DNA of 38,245 nucleotides from Lachnospiraceae bacterium (GCA_900770225.1 CAAGJU010000203.1:1-38245); one strand, 5' to 3'; shown: positions 7,536 through 15,545, numbered from the stretch's first letter. The notes: generated by a model from the letters alone, not told the origin. Program-made: numbers and translations.

Positions 7536-8498
7536 ATGGACGATCAGACAGAAAAAATACAGGAAGACGCCATTGTCCGTGTGAAGGACGTGAGCTACGA
7601 CTATTATGAATATCCGGAAGAGGGTCAGGAGCCTGTGGCTACGAGGGCTGTCGATGATGTCAGTCTGGAAATCAGGCAGGGCGAGTTTGTCGCCATACTC
7701 GGCCACAACGGCAGCGGAAAATCGACGCTGGCCAAGCACCTGAATGCGCTCCTCCTCCCCTCGGAGGGCAGTGTGACGATTACCGGGTTTGACACGACAG
7801 ATGACAGCCATCTGTGGGATATCCGGCAGAACGCTGGCATGGTTTTCCAGAATCCGGACAATCAGATCATCGCCTCCGTGGTTGAGGAAGATGTCGGTTT
7901 CGGACCGGAAAATATCGGTGTGCCGACGGACGAGATCTGGACGCGGGTTGCGGAAGCGCTGGAGAAGACGGGGATGATCGCCTACCGCGAGCACTCACCG
8001 AATAAGCTCTCCGGTGGTCAGAAACAGCGTGTCGCCATTGCCGGCGTCATGGCCATGAAGCCGAAGTGCATCATTCTGGATGAGCCGACGGCCATGCTCG
8101 ATCCGAACGGACGCAAGGAAGTCATCCACGCTGTCCGTGAACTGAACAAAAAGGAAGGCGTGACGGTTATTCTGATCACGCATTATATGGAAGAGGTCAT
8201 CCGCGCCGACAGAATTTACGTCATGGATCAGGGACATCTCGTCATGAAGGGAACGCCGCGGGAGATTTTTTCGCAGGTTGACAGGCTGAAGGAGCTTCGG
8301 CTGGATGTACCGCAGGTGACACAGGTGGCCCATGAGCTTCGGAAGGACGGCGTGGATCTGCCGGAGGGAATTCTGACGCGGAAGGAACTCGTGAAGGAGA
8401 TCTGCCGCATCGCCGGGATCACCCGGACCAAACCGGAGCGTGAGGGAACGGCGGCAAATCCGGAAGAAGTCACAGTCATCCAGGACAGGAAGCGCTGA
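7536..8498 (+). CDS. ecfA1: energy-coupling factor transporter ATPase EcfA1
   Basis: EcfA1 is one of two ATPases of the ECF module, which powers uptake of vitamins or metal ions through separately encoded substrate-binding S components. The 320-residue protein has Walker A GHNGSGKST, a Q-loop near NPDNQ, the ABC signature LSGGQKQR, Walker B CIILDEPT and the H-loop histidine in LITHYMEE. The C-terminal extension after about residue 245 (LKELRLDVPQVTQVAHELR) is the helical region found in EcfA-type ATPases. It is followed by ecfA2 and ecfT. No S component gene is present in the window, as expected for a group II shared module. Confidence 0.95.
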   Translation: MDDQTEKIQEDAIVRVKDVSYDYYEYPEEGQEPVATRAVDDVSLEIRQGEFVAILGHNGSGKSTLAKHLNALLLPSEGSVTITGFDTTDDSHLWDIRQNAGMVFQNPDNQIIASVVEEDVGFGPENIGVPTDEIWTRVAEALEKTGMIAYREHSPNKLSGGQKQRVAIAGVMAMKPKCIILDEPTAMLDPNGRKEVIHAVRELNKKEGVTVILITHYMEEVIRADRIYVMDQGHLVMKGTPREIFSQVDRLKELRLDVPQVTQVAHELRKDGVDLPEGILTRKELVKEICRIAGITRTKPEREGTAANPEEVTVIQDRKR

Positions 8499-8502
8499 AG
8501 TA

Positions 8503-8627
8503 CTGTATAAGTCGGTTTTAACTATATGCGGACTGTATGTCTAAGGGCGCAGAGCCGACGTTGGCCTGCGTCGACAATATACAGGCGGACGGGATGCATA
8601 GAACACGCGACGCGCAGGCTTATACAG
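8503..8627 (+). repeat. palindromic element between ecfA1 and ecfA2
   Basis: CTGTATAAG (8503-8511) and CTTATACAG (8619-8627) are perfect 9-bp inverted ends. Inside, CTGTAT/ATACAG and GCAG-A-GCC against GGC-CTGC form a strong hairpin with loop GACGTT. The organisation resembles the element at 6576 (inverted ends around internal hairpins), though the sequence differs. It separates two genes that are usually nearly contiguous. Confidence 0.5.
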
Positions 8628-8664
8628 GGCGACATATGACTTTTACGGGAGCAGGAGTTGCGGG

Positions 8665-9528
8665 ATGAGTCTGAAACTGGATCATGTAAATTATACCTAT
8701 GGCATCGGGTCGGCGTATGAAATGCATGCGCTGCGCGATGTATCACTGGAAATTCCCGATGGGCAGTTTGTCGGCATCATCGGACATACGGGCAGCGGAA
8801 AGTCAACGCTGATCCAGCATTTTAATGCGCTGATGCAGCCCACATCGGGAACCGTCAGCTGGAACGGCGAGGATGTGTGGGCGGACGGCTATGACAGGCG
8901 TTCGCTTCGGTTTCATGTGGGCCTGGTGTTTCAGTATCCGGAATACCAGCTCTTCGAGGAAGATGTGCTCACCGATGTGATGTTCGGACCGAAAAATCAG
9001 GGGCTCAGCAGGGAAGATCAGCAGAAACGCGCGGAGGATGCCCTGCAGCTGGTCGGTGTGCCGGAAGAACTCTACAGGAAATCTCCCTTTGATCTTTCGG
9101 GCGGGCAGAAACGAAGGGTCGCCATCGCCGGCGTCCTTGCCATGGAGCCGAGCGTACTCGTCCTCGATGAGCCGACGGCCGGACTGGACCCGCGCGGACG
9201 TGACGAGATCCTCGATCAGGTCAAGTATCTCCAGGAGCAGAGAGGCATTACGGTCGTGCTTGTTTCTCACAGTATGGAAGACGTGGCCAAATATGTGGAG
9301 AGGCTCATCGTCATGAACCGCGGAGAAAAAGTTTTCGATGACACGCCGGAAGCTGTATTTGATCATTATCTGGAACTGGAACAGATGGGACTTGCCGCAC
9401 CGCAGATGACATATCTGATGCATGAACTCTCAGACAACGGACTGGACGTGGATATCCACGCTGATACCGTAGAAACCGCAGAGAAATCGATTCTTCAGGC
9501 ATTGAAAAAAAGAGCCGGAGAGATCTGA
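8665..9528 (+). CDS. ecfA2: energy-coupling factor transporter ATPase EcfA2
   Basis: The second ATPase of the ECF module, 287 residues, pairs with EcfA1 in an asymmetric dimer. Walker A is GHTGSGKST (about residues 36-44), the Q-loop lies at YPEYQLFEE, which is characteristic of the EcfA2 side, the signature is LSGGQKRR, Walker B is VLVLDEPTAGLDP, and the H-loop is VSHSMED. GCAGGAG precedes the start. ecfT follows after 13 bases, so the pair is co-transcribed. Confidence 0.95.
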   Translation: MSLKLDHVNYTYGIGSAYEMHALRDVSLEIPDGQFVGIIGHTGSGKSTLIQHFNALMQPTSGTVSWNGEDVWADGYDRRSLRFHVGLVFQYPEYQLFEEDVLTDVMFGPKNQGLSREDQQKRAEDALQLVGVPEELYRKSPFDLSGGQKRRVAIAGVLAMEPSVLVLDEPTAGLDPRGRDEILDQVKYLQEQRGITVVLVSHSMEDVAKYVERLIVMNRGEKVFDDTPEAVFDHYLELEQMGLAAPQMTYLMHELSDNGLDVDIHADTVETAEKSILQALKKRAGEI

Positions 9529-9541
9529 CAGGAAAAAATCC

Positions 9542-10345
9542 ATGGATAAAGATCTTACGATAGGCCAGTACTATCCGGCGGATTCCGCCATTCATGCACT
9601 GGACCCGAGAACCAAACTGATCGCAACACTGATCTATATTATATCGCTGTTTATTTTTGACAGCTGGGGATATGTGCTGGGCATTGCTTTTCTCGCTGCT
9701 GTCATCATCATTTCGAAGGTACCTTTCAGTTATATGCTGAAGGGGCTGAAAAGCATTGCCTTCATCCTCATCCTGACGATGCTGTTCAACCTGTTCCTGA
9801 CGCCGGGTACGGTGCTTTGGCAGGCGGGCGTGTTCCATATCACGCGCGAGGGACTCAAGATGGCGATAGAACTCGGCATCCGCCTGGTAGCCCTGATCCT
9901 CGGCGCTTCGATCATGACGCTGACGACCACGCCGAATAAGCTGACGGACGGTATGGAATCTCTGTTCGGTCCGCTGAAGGTCTTTCACGTGCCGGTGCAT
10001 GAGATCGCCATGATGATGTCGATCGCCCTCCGCTTTATTCCGATTCTGATGGAAGAGACAGACAAGATCAAAAAAGCGCAGATGGCGCGCGGTGCGGATT
10101 TTGAGAGCGGCAATCTCTTTGTGCGGGCAAAAGCCATGGTGCCGCTTCTGGTTCCGCTTTTTGTATCTGCGTTCCGTCGTGCCAACGACCTCGCCATGGC
10201 CATGGAAGCCCGCTGTTATCACGGCGGTGAAGGACGGACACAGATGAAACCGCTTCATTATCACGGGAACGACGTGGCGGCATTTGTCATTATCTGTGCG
10301 TATCTGGCAGCGGCCATCACCATGCATGCAGTCGTCGGGTGGTGA
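9542..10345 (+). CDS. ecfT: energy-coupling factor transmembrane protein EcfT
   Basis: EcfT is the membrane scaffold joining the two ATPases to S components. The 267-residue protein has several hydrophobic segments (for example LIYIISLFIFDSWGYVLGIA and LKSIAFILILTMLFNLFL), and the Ala-Arg-Gly coupling motifs in the cytoplasmic helices: ARG in KAQMARGADF and the EARCYHGG segment near the C-terminus. AGGAAA lies before the start. Position after ecfA1-ecfA2 and before truA is the standard Firmicutes arrangement. Confidence 0.94.
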   Translation: MDKDLTIGQYYPADSAIHALDPRTKLIATLIYIISLFIFDSWGYVLGIAFLAAVIIISKVPFSYMLKGLKSIAFILILTMLFNLFLTPGTVLWQAGVFHITREGLKMAIELGIRLVALILGASIMTLTTTPNKLTDGMESLFGPLKVFHVPVHEIAMMMSIALRFIPILMEETDKIKKAQMARGADFESGNLFVRAKAMVPLLVPLFVSAFRRANDLAMAMEARCYHGGEGRTQMKPLHYHGNDVAAFVIICAYLAAAITMHAVVGW

Positions 10346-10425
10346 TTCAACTCTTCATATCGCAGATGAACAGCTGCATGCGGCGACAGGGTGGTGACAC
10401 ATACCTGCAGAATGCTGCTGTACTG

Positions 10426-10455
10426 TTGTATACAGCGACAGAATGGGGATATATT
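10426..10455 (+). promoter_or_regulatory. possible truA promoter
   Basis: TTGTAT (10426-10431) and TATATT (10450-10455) are 18 bases apart, in a 155-base gap between ecfT and truA that holds no gene. It would start transcription about 40 bases before truA. Confidence 0.4.
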
Positions 10456-10500
10456 CCTGCAGAGAACTGTTGGATAGTTGAAACAGCTGGGTGTAATGCA

Positions 10501-11397
10501 ATGAAGAAAAGAGTTCTCCTGAAAATTGCATATGACGGAACGGCCTACTGCGGTTTTCAGGTGCAGCCGAACGGCATCACCGTGCAGGAAGTCGTCAATC
10601 GGGCACTTTCTGATCTGACAGGTGAAGATATTCACACGATCGGAGCCAGCCGGACCGACGCCGGGGTACATGCCAGAGGCAACGCCGCCGTTTTTGACAC
10701 GGAGATGCGCATGGATGCATCGAAGTTTGCAGGGGCGCTGAATGTCCGTCTGCCGGAGGATATCCGGATCGTCGGATCAGAAGAAGTTCCCGCGGACTTT
10801 CATCCCCGCCACACGGATACGGTCAAGACGTACGAATACCATATCCTGAACAGCCATTATCCCGATCCCACGCGCCGGCTGTACAGCCTGTTCTGCTATT
10901 ATCATCTGGACAGCGGAGCCATGCGGCAGGCGCTTTCCGCACTCACCGGCACGCACGACTTCCGCAGCTTCCAGTCCTCCAACGAGACACGGCCGGACAA
11001 GAACACCGTGCGGACGATCTACAGCGCAGAGCTCTTCTGCGAGGATGAGAACAATTCAGAAGCCGGGAGACGCGGAATGGGGACAGAATCCGCGGTGAGC
11101 CCGACGCCTGGTGATGATGAAAGCCACTCTGATCCATGCATGGTCACTCATCCCGGCATTCTTGCATATGACAATGAAGGTTTTCATGGCATGATGACAA
11201 TTCGTTTAACTGGCAATGGCTTTCTGTATAATATGGTCCGCATCATTGCCGGGACAGTCATCGACATCGGACGAAGCAAAATACCCGCTGACAGCATGCC
11301 GGACATCATCGAAGCGAGAGACAGAGCGGCGGCCGGTCAGACGGCACCCGCGCATGGACTCACCCTCGTCGACATCTGCTTTCCGGCACTTCCGTGA
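10501..11397 (+). CDS. truA: tRNA pseudouridine(38-40) synthase TruA
   Basis: TruA converts uridines 38-40 of tRNA anticodon arms to pseudouridine. The catalytic aspartate is D53 in GASRTDAGVHARGN. The protein begins at ATG 10501 with the typical strand MKKRVLLKIAYDGTAYCGFQ; the frame is open upstream but that part is not TruA-like. At 298 residues it is longer than the usual 240-260. The extra length is a hydrophilic insertion at about residues 180-222, between SAELFC and HGMMTIRLTGNGFLYNMVR, which are normally only a few residues apart. No strong ribosome binding site is visible. Confidence 0.94.
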   Translation: MKKRVLLKIAYDGTAYCGFQVQPNGITVQEVVNRALSDLTGEDIHTIGASRTDAGVHARGNAAVFDTEMRMDASKFAGALNVRLPEDIRIVGSEEVPADFHPRHTDTVKTYEYHILNSHYPDPTRRLYSLFCYYHLDSGAMRQALSALTGTHDFRSFQSSNETRPDKNTVRTIYSAELFCEDENNSEAGRRGMGTESAVSPTPGDDESHSDPCMVTHPGILAYDNEGFHGMMTIRLTGNGFLYNMVRIIAGTVIDIGRSKIPADSMPDIIEARDRAAAGQTAPAHGLTLVDICFPALP

Positions 11398-11408
11398 CAG
11401 TCCAAACG

Positions 11409-11574
11409 TTGCCAGAGCCACGGAACACATGGAGACTCCCAAGCCGAGACCTCCGCAGGCGTCGGTGGTTAATGAGTCCGAGCTTTAGCGAAGGACGAAT
11501 TTACCACCGCTACGCCGAGGACAAGCGAGAGCGTGTCGAGGCTGGAAGTCTCCATGTGTGATAGTGGCTGGCAA
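11409..11574 (+). repeat. dispersed structured palindromic element, subfamily A, copy 2
   Basis: Outer arms start at TTGCCAG (11409) and end at CTGGCAA (11574), continuing inward as CACATGGAGACT against AGTCTCCATGTG. The core has GGCGT/ACGCC, GGTGGT/ACCACC, an AT/AT pair, flanking G-A positions, GTCC/GGAC and a GC-GAGA-GC side hairpin. It begins only 11 bases after the truA stop and separates truA from rplM. Confidence 0.85.
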
Positions 11575-11604
11575 AGCCGTGGATAGTACTCCGTATATTT
11601 TTTC

Positions 11605-11633
11605 TTGACAAAGATTCCCCCACATAATAGAAT
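11605..11633 (+). promoter_or_regulatory. sigma-A promoter of rplM-rpsI
   Basis: TTGACA (11605-11610) and TAGAAT (11628-11633) are separated by 17 bases, a near-consensus promoter. It lies immediately after the palindromic element and gives the ribosomal protein genes their own transcript. Confidence 0.85.
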
Positions 11634-11639
11634 ATACCG

Positions 11640-11775
11640 GTGTGACGCGGTAAGGCGTCTGTTCAGTGTACTTCCCAAACACCGGACGGGCACCGGCCAT
11701 ACGGACAGTGGCGCCGACGTCTGCAGAATACGGAAACATCATCAGAATATTTTTGGCAGCTTTATGGAGGTTATA
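11640..11775 (+). promoter_or_regulatory. structured leader of rplM, likely L13-type autoregulatory leader
   Basis: About 135 bases of untranslated leader contain a GACGC-GGTAAG-GCGTC hairpin near its 5' end and further GC-rich complementary stretches (ACCGG/CCGG, GGCGCC). An L13 leader that controls rplM-rpsI is a known Firmicutes RNA family. I infer membership from position and visible hairpins only. Confidence 0.45.
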
Positions 11776-11777
11776 CC

Positions 11778-12206
11778 ATGAATACATATATGGCAAATCC
11801 GGATGAAGTCGGAAAGAAGTGGTATGTCGTTGACGCATCCGGACAGACGCTCGGACGTCTTGCATCGAACGTTGCAGCCGTTCTCAGAGGAAAGAACAAG
11901 CCTGAATATACACCGAACCTTGATATGGGTGATTATGTGATCGTCATTAACGCTGACAAGATCAAAGTCACCGGTAAGAAACTGGATCAGAAGATCTACT
12001 ACAGACATTCCATGCATATCGGAAGCCTCAGGGAGACCACACTTCGTGAAATGCTGGCAAAGCATCCGGAGAGAGTTATCGAAAAGGCCGTTAAAGGCAT
12101 GCTTCCGCAGGGCCCTCTCGGAAGAGAGATGTACACGAAACTTCATGTCTATGCTGGAGCTGAGCATCCGCATGCAGCACAGAAGCCGGAAGTGCTTACT
12201 TTCTAA
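11778..12206 (+). CDS. rplM: 50S ribosomal protein L13
   Basis: The 142-residue L13 is an early-assembly protein of the large subunit. Family signatures are visible: KWYVVDASGQTLGRLAS near the start, the GDYVIVINADKIKVTGKK segment, and the KGMLPQGPLGREMYTKLHVYAG segment. GGAGG sits just upstream of the start. The stop is followed by rpsI after 15 bases, the universal L13-S9 pair. Confidence 0.98.
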   Translation: MNTYMANPDEVGKKWYVVDASGQTLGRLASNVAAVLRGKNKPEYTPNLDMGDYVIVINADKIKVTGKKLDQKIYYRHSMHIGSLRETTLREMLAKHPERVIEKAVKGMLPQGPLGREMYTKLHVYAGAEHPHAAQKPEVLTF

Positions 12207-12221
12207 GGAGGGGTAAAAGAG

Positions 12222-12611
12222 ATGGCTAATAAGTATTACGGTACAGGAAGAAGAAAAAAATCTGTTGCCAGGGTTTACCTCGCACCGGGCACTGGCAAGA
12301 TCACTGTCAACAAGAGAGATATTGAAGAGTATTTCGGTCTCGAGACACTGAAGACGATCGTTCGTCAGCCGCTCGTTGCTACCGATAATGCAGATAAGTT
12401 TGATGTTACCGTTACCGTTCGCGGCGGCGGTTATACCGGACAGGCAGGCGCAATCCGTCATGGTATCGCACGTGCACTTCTTCAGGCTGACGCTGAGAAC
12501 AGACCGACGCTGAAGGCTGAAGGTTATCTGACACGTGATCCGAGAATGAAAGAGCGTAAGAAATACGGTCTCAAGAAAGCCCGTAAGGCTCCGCAGTTCT
12601 CCAAGAGATAA
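12222..12611 (+). CDS. rpsI: 30S ribosomal protein S9
   Basis: The 129-residue S9 has its signature RGGGYTGQAGAIRHGIARAL and the basic C-terminal tail ending in PQFSKR that reaches the decoding site tRNA. A strong AAGGAGGGG precedes the start. It is the last gene of the transcript; a clear terminator follows at 12639. Confidence 0.98.
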   Translation: MANKYYGTGRRKKSVARVYLAPGTGKITVNKRDIEEYFGLETLKTIVRQPLVATDNADKFDVTVTVRGGGYTGQAGAIRHGIARALLQADAENRPTLKAEGYLTRDPRMKERKKYGLKKARKAPQFSKR

Positions 12612-12638
12612 TCAGTTCTCCGGAAATTTCGAAATGAT

Positions 12639-12676
12639 GAGGATATCCCTGAGAAGGGGTGTCCTCTTTTTCTTTT
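12639..12676 (+). terminator. rho-independent terminator of rplM-rpsI
   Basis: The arms GAGGATATCCCT and AGGGGTGTCCTC with loop GAGA are followed by a T-rich tract (TTTTTCTTTT). Confidence 0.9.
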
Positions 12677-12728
12677 GCGCGGGCGAGATTCGGAATTCAC
12701 CGGAATGTGACCGGATATGAATAATTCA

Positions 12729-12759
12729 GACAAAAATGATATTTTGTCCCATCATTTTT
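12729..12759 (+). promoter_or_regulatory. overlapping palindromes, operator-like site
   Basis: GACAAAA (12729-12735) and TTTTGTC (12742-12748) are perfect inverted arms with a 6-base centre. A second perfect pair, AAAAATGAT (12732-12740) and ATCATTTTT (12751-12759), overlaps it. The site ends about 12 bases before the -35 box of the radical SAM gene, a position suited to a repressor or activator. No regulator is identified. Confidence 0.55.
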
Positions 12760-12770
12760 CCGGGGATAGA

Positions 12771-12800
12771 TTAGACTTTTTCAGGTCCCATCTTTATAAT
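12771..12800 (+). promoter_or_regulatory. promoter of the radical SAM gene
   Basis: TTAGAC (12771-12776) lies 18 bases before a perfect TATAAT (12795-12800). Transcription would start about 35 bases upstream of the ATG. Confidence 0.75.
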
Positions 12801-12840
12801 GAGGAAAGCAATTGTAAAAGATTAACAGGAGGTTTCAGTG

Positions 12841-14247
12841 ATGGCAAATGCATTAGCTTACGCAGCCGAGAAAAAGGCTTTCAGCCTTGTTCTTGACCAG
12901 GCAATTAAGACAGCAAGCAAGGAAGGCGGATATATCAAGGTTCTGAATGTGGCGGAAAAGTTCCTGGGTGACGTATGGGGACACGATGCGTTTGATCGTC
13001 TGCGCAGTACATTTGCACCTGGTGAGAAATATGCGAATTTCTTTGATCGTATTCTCCGCGATGTCGATACGGATGTGGTCAAGGGCCTGTTCATGGCTTT
13101 CGGCTTTAATGCCGGCTATGTGGGATACCATGATGCGCGCAAGAATGAGAAGAAATATGACATCAATATTCCGTGGGTCATCCTCTTCGATCCTACTTCA
13201 GCGTGCAACCTTCACTGCACAGGCTGCTGGGCTTCCGAGTACAGCCGTACACTGAACCTCTCCTATGATGATCTGGACAGAATCGTCACAGAGGGCAAGG
13301 CACTGGGAACCAGAGGCTATGTGCTCACCGGAGGCGAGCCGATGGTCCGCAAGAAAGATATCGTAAAGCTGGCGAAAAAGCACAGCGACTGCGGCTTCAT
13401 GATCTTCACCAACGGTACGCTGGTAGATCAGCAGTTCTGCGACGATATGCGCGACTGCAAGAACATTGTTCTTTCCATGTCTGTCGAGGGTCTGGAGCAG
13501 GCAACGGATAACCGCCGCGGACAGGGCGTATTCCAGAAGGTTATGGACACCATGGATCTGCTCCGCAGGAACAAACTTCCATACGGCGTATCCGTATGCT
13601 ACACAAGAGAGAACTACAAGGCCGTTACGAGCGATGAGTTCATCGATTTCATGATCGACAAGGGCGTTCTGTTCGGATGGTATTTCCACTTCATGCCGAC
13701 CGGCAATGACACGACAATGGAGCTCGTGCCGACACCTGAACAGCGTGAGTACATGTATCACAGAATCCGTGAGATCCGCGGATATCACGGCGGCAAGGAA
13801 ATCTTCCTCATGGATTTCCAGAACGACGGCGAGTGGGTGAACGGATGCATCGCAGGAGGAAAGTCCTACTGCCATATCAATCCGAACGGCGATGTCGAGC
13901 CCTGCGTATTCATTCACTACTCAAGCGCAAACATCCATGACAAGAGCCTTCTCGAGTGCCTGCAGCAGCCGCTCTTCAAAGAGTACAGAGCGAACATGCC
14001 ATACAACGAGAACCTTCTCCGTCCGTGCCCGATGCTGGAGAATCCGGCAAAGCTGCGCAAGATGGTTCATGAATCCGGCGCTGTGTCCACAGATATGCAG
14101 GATCCGGAGGATGTCGACCATCTGACCCATAAGGTTGAGGATTATGCCAAGGCCTGGGCGCCGGTTGCCGAGAAGCTCTGGGCTTCTGATCATCCGGGCT
14201 ATGTGCCGAAGACGGCGGATCAGATCACTGGTATTGAAGATGAATAA
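12841..14247 (+). CDS. radical SAM protein with SPASM-like C-terminal cysteines
   Basis: A 468-residue radical SAM enzyme of unknown substrate. The [4Fe-4S]/SAM motif is C122-X3-C126-X2-C129 in ACNLHCTGC, followed by the SAM-binding LTGGEP. The C-terminal part holds four more cysteines (C336, C344, C355, C396) with the NPNGDVEPC pattern of SPASM domains, which bind auxiliary clusters. About 100 residues precede the radical core and match no domain I recognise. AGGAGG at 12827-12832 fixes the start at 12841; the GTG just before it is unlikely. It is a single-gene transcript with its own promoter, operator-like palindrome and terminator. No small peptide gene is seen nearby, so a peptide-maturase role has no support here; a small-molecule or lipid substrate is equally possible. 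Confidence 0.85.
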   Translation: MANALAYAAEKKAFSLVLDQAIKTASKEGGYIKVLNVAEKFLGDVWGHDAFDRLRSTFAPGEKYANFFDRILRDVDTDVVKGLFMAFGFNAGYVGYHDARKNEKKYDINIPWVILFDPTSACNLHCTGCWASEYSRTLNLSYDDLDRIVTEGKALGTRGYVLTGGEPMVRKKDIVKLAKKHSDCGFMIFTNGTLVDQQFCDDMRDCKNIVLSMSVEGLEQATDNRRGQGVFQKVMDTMDLLRRNKLPYGVSVCYTRENYKAVTSDEFIDFMIDKGVLFGWYFHFMPTGNDTTMELVPTPEQREYMYHRIREIRGYHGGKEIFLMDFQNDGEWVNGCIAGGKSYCHINPNGDVEPCVFIHYSSANIHDKSLLECLQQPLFKEYRANMPYNENLLRPCPMLENPAKLRKMVHESGAVSTDMQDPEDVDHLTHKVEDYAKAWAPVAEKLWASDHPGYVPKTADQITGIEDE

Positions 14248-14289
14248 TGCGTGCTGATTTCTGGCTCTTGCCAGGAAAGACAGATTAAC

Positions 14290-14320
14290 AAAGGCGTCTC
14301 CCGCACAGGGAGGCGCCTTT
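14290..14320 (+). terminator. terminator of the radical SAM gene
   Basis: The arms AAAGGCGTCTCCC and GGGAGGCGCCTTT form a strong stem with a loop of about five bases. The A and T runs at either end make it functional in both directions. Confidence 0.85.
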
Positions 14321-14325
14321 GCCTG

Positions 14326-14375
14326 TCCTCGGCCTGGGAGTCTCCATGTGTTCCGTGGCTCTGACAGTATCTGTG
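14326..14375 (-). repeat. half copy of the dispersed element, subfamily A
   Basis: This stretch matches the 5' arm (in minus-strand RNA sense) of the subfamily A element, from the AGAGCCACGGAACACATGGAG end to the start of the inner region, closely resembling 5160-5210. The core and the 3' arm are absent. It lies directly after the terminator at 14290. Confidence 0.75.
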
Positions 14376-14394
14376 GAGCAAAGAAGTGGCAGGG

Positions 14395-14429
14395 TTGACT
14401 AACATACTTGCGAGATGATAAGGTTAGTC
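14395..14429 (+). promoter_or_regulatory. inverted repeat and possible promoter before the GH25 gene
   Basis: GACTAAC (14397-14403) and GTTAGTC (14423-14429) are perfect inverted arms with 19 bases between. TTGACT at 14395-14400 could be a -35 box with a poor TAAGGT -10 at 14419-14424, so the arms would straddle the promoter. Confidence 0.4.
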
Positions 14430-14492
14430 GGATTAACTTGACACAGAGGACGGCTGATTTTGCCGTCTGTAATGGAGAATGGTTGTACATAC

Positions 14493-15383
14493 ATGACTTG
14501 CATGATAAAAAAAATACGCAGAGCCGCGGCTCTGTTACTTACCTGTGCTGTATGCCTCGCTGGATGCGGGTCTGCCGACAAATCGGATGCAGCTGAGGAG
14601 ACTTCGGCGGAACAGCAGGAAGAACTGCAGGAGCAGTATTCGTCTACTTCCATGGTTCCGGTTCCGTCGGATATGGCATACCGGTATAATACTTCGGCTT
14701 TCGTGCTCAACAGTGTGGGGGACATGACCTATACGGATTCGTCCTATTCCTACCGTGATGGTATTGACGTTTCCGCGTTTAACGGAGATATTGACTGGAA
14801 TGCGGTCAGAAATGCCGGCTATACGTTCGTTTTTATCCGCATCGGTTACCGCGGATATGAGAGCGGAGCAATATCGGCTGATGAACGCTTTGAGGAGTAC
14901 TATGATGGCGCGAGGGCGGCAGGACTGGATGTCGGCGTTTATTTTTATTCGCAGGCGCTGGATGAGAAGGAGGCTTCTGAGGAAGCCAGCTTCGTGATCA
15001 GCAGGCTTGCCGGCCGCGAGCTGCAGCTGCCTGTCGTGATCGATGTGGAAGATCCGGAAGATGTCAATGTGCGGACAGCGGCCATGCAGAGCGATGAGTA
15101 TACGACCGTCGTGAAAAAATTTATGTCGGACATCGAGGCTGAGGGATATGATACGGCGCTGTATACCAATCTGTACGGCGAAACCTATATGATGAATATG
15201 TATAACCTGGATGGGGTAAAAATCTGGTTCAGCGGGTTCAGTGAGACACCGAATACGGAATACACGTTTGATTTCTGGCAGTACACCAACACGGGAATCG
15301 TGGACGGTATCTCCGGCGATGTGGATCTGGATATCCAGATGCTGCCGGCCGGGTCGGATAAAGCCAGTCCGATGCCGGAGTAG
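14493..15383 (+). CDS. GH25 (lysozyme M1-like) family lipoprotein
   Basis: A 296-residue predicted lipoprotein with a glycoside hydrolase family 25 domain, the Chalaropsis-type muramidases that cut peptidoglycan. A signal peptide with positive IKKIRR, a hydrophobic core and lipobox LAGC (C25) leads into a Glu/Gln-rich linker. The GH25 domain runs from about residue 88 (YRDGIDVSAFNGDIDW, with D92) through FVFIRIGYRG, GVYFYSQA and the catalytic-region motif VVIDVEDPED, to FWQYTNTGIVDGISGDVDLD. Starts at 14472, 14493 and 14502 are all possible; GGAG at 14474-14477 makes 14493 the most reasonable. It would act on the cell wall from the outer face of the membrane. Confidence 0.88.
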   Translation: MTCMIKKIRRAAALLLTCAVCLAGCGSADKSDAAEETSAEQQEELQEQYSSTSMVPVPSDMAYRYNTSAFVLNSVGDMTYTDSSYSYRDGIDVSAFNGDIDWNAVRNAGYTFVFIRIGYRGYESGAISADERFEEYYDGARAAGLDVGVYFYSQALDEKEASEEASFVISRLAGRELQLPVVIDVEDPEDVNVRTAAMQSDEYTTVVKKFMSDIEAEGYDTALYTNLYGETYMMNMYNLDGVKIWFSGFSETPNTEYTFDFWQYTNTGIVDGISGDVDLDIQMLPAGSDKASPMPE

Positions 15384-15394
15384 AGCAGTATATT

Positions 15395-15440
15395 ACCACC
15401 GGCGTCTGCGGTTTTGCGGGCTGGAGGCATCTGTATCTTT
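15395..15440 (-). repeat. half copy of the dispersed element, subfamily B
   Basis: In minus-strand sense this carries the subfamily B 5' arm (AGATACAGATGCCTCC), the GACGCC step and ends exactly at GGTGGT, the base of the central stem. The 3' half is missing. It retains the same half as the truncated A copy at 14326. Confidence 0.75.
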
Positions 15441-15478
15441 GAAAAACGCTGTGTACGGAATAGTGATTAAATAAATAG

Positions 15479-15520
15479 AAAGAGCCGGCCGCTGCCTGAA
15501 CAGGCAGTGGCCGGCTCTTT
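15479..15520. terminator. bidirectional terminator
   Basis: A long hairpin with arms AAAGAGCCGGCC and GGCCGGCTCTTT, continuing inward as CTGCCT/AGGCAG with loop GAAC. It lies between the convergent GH25 (plus) and TSCPD (minus) genes, with A and T runs at both sides. Confidence 0.9.
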
Positions 15521-15545
15521 CTGTACGCAGAGGCTTGCGTTTATC

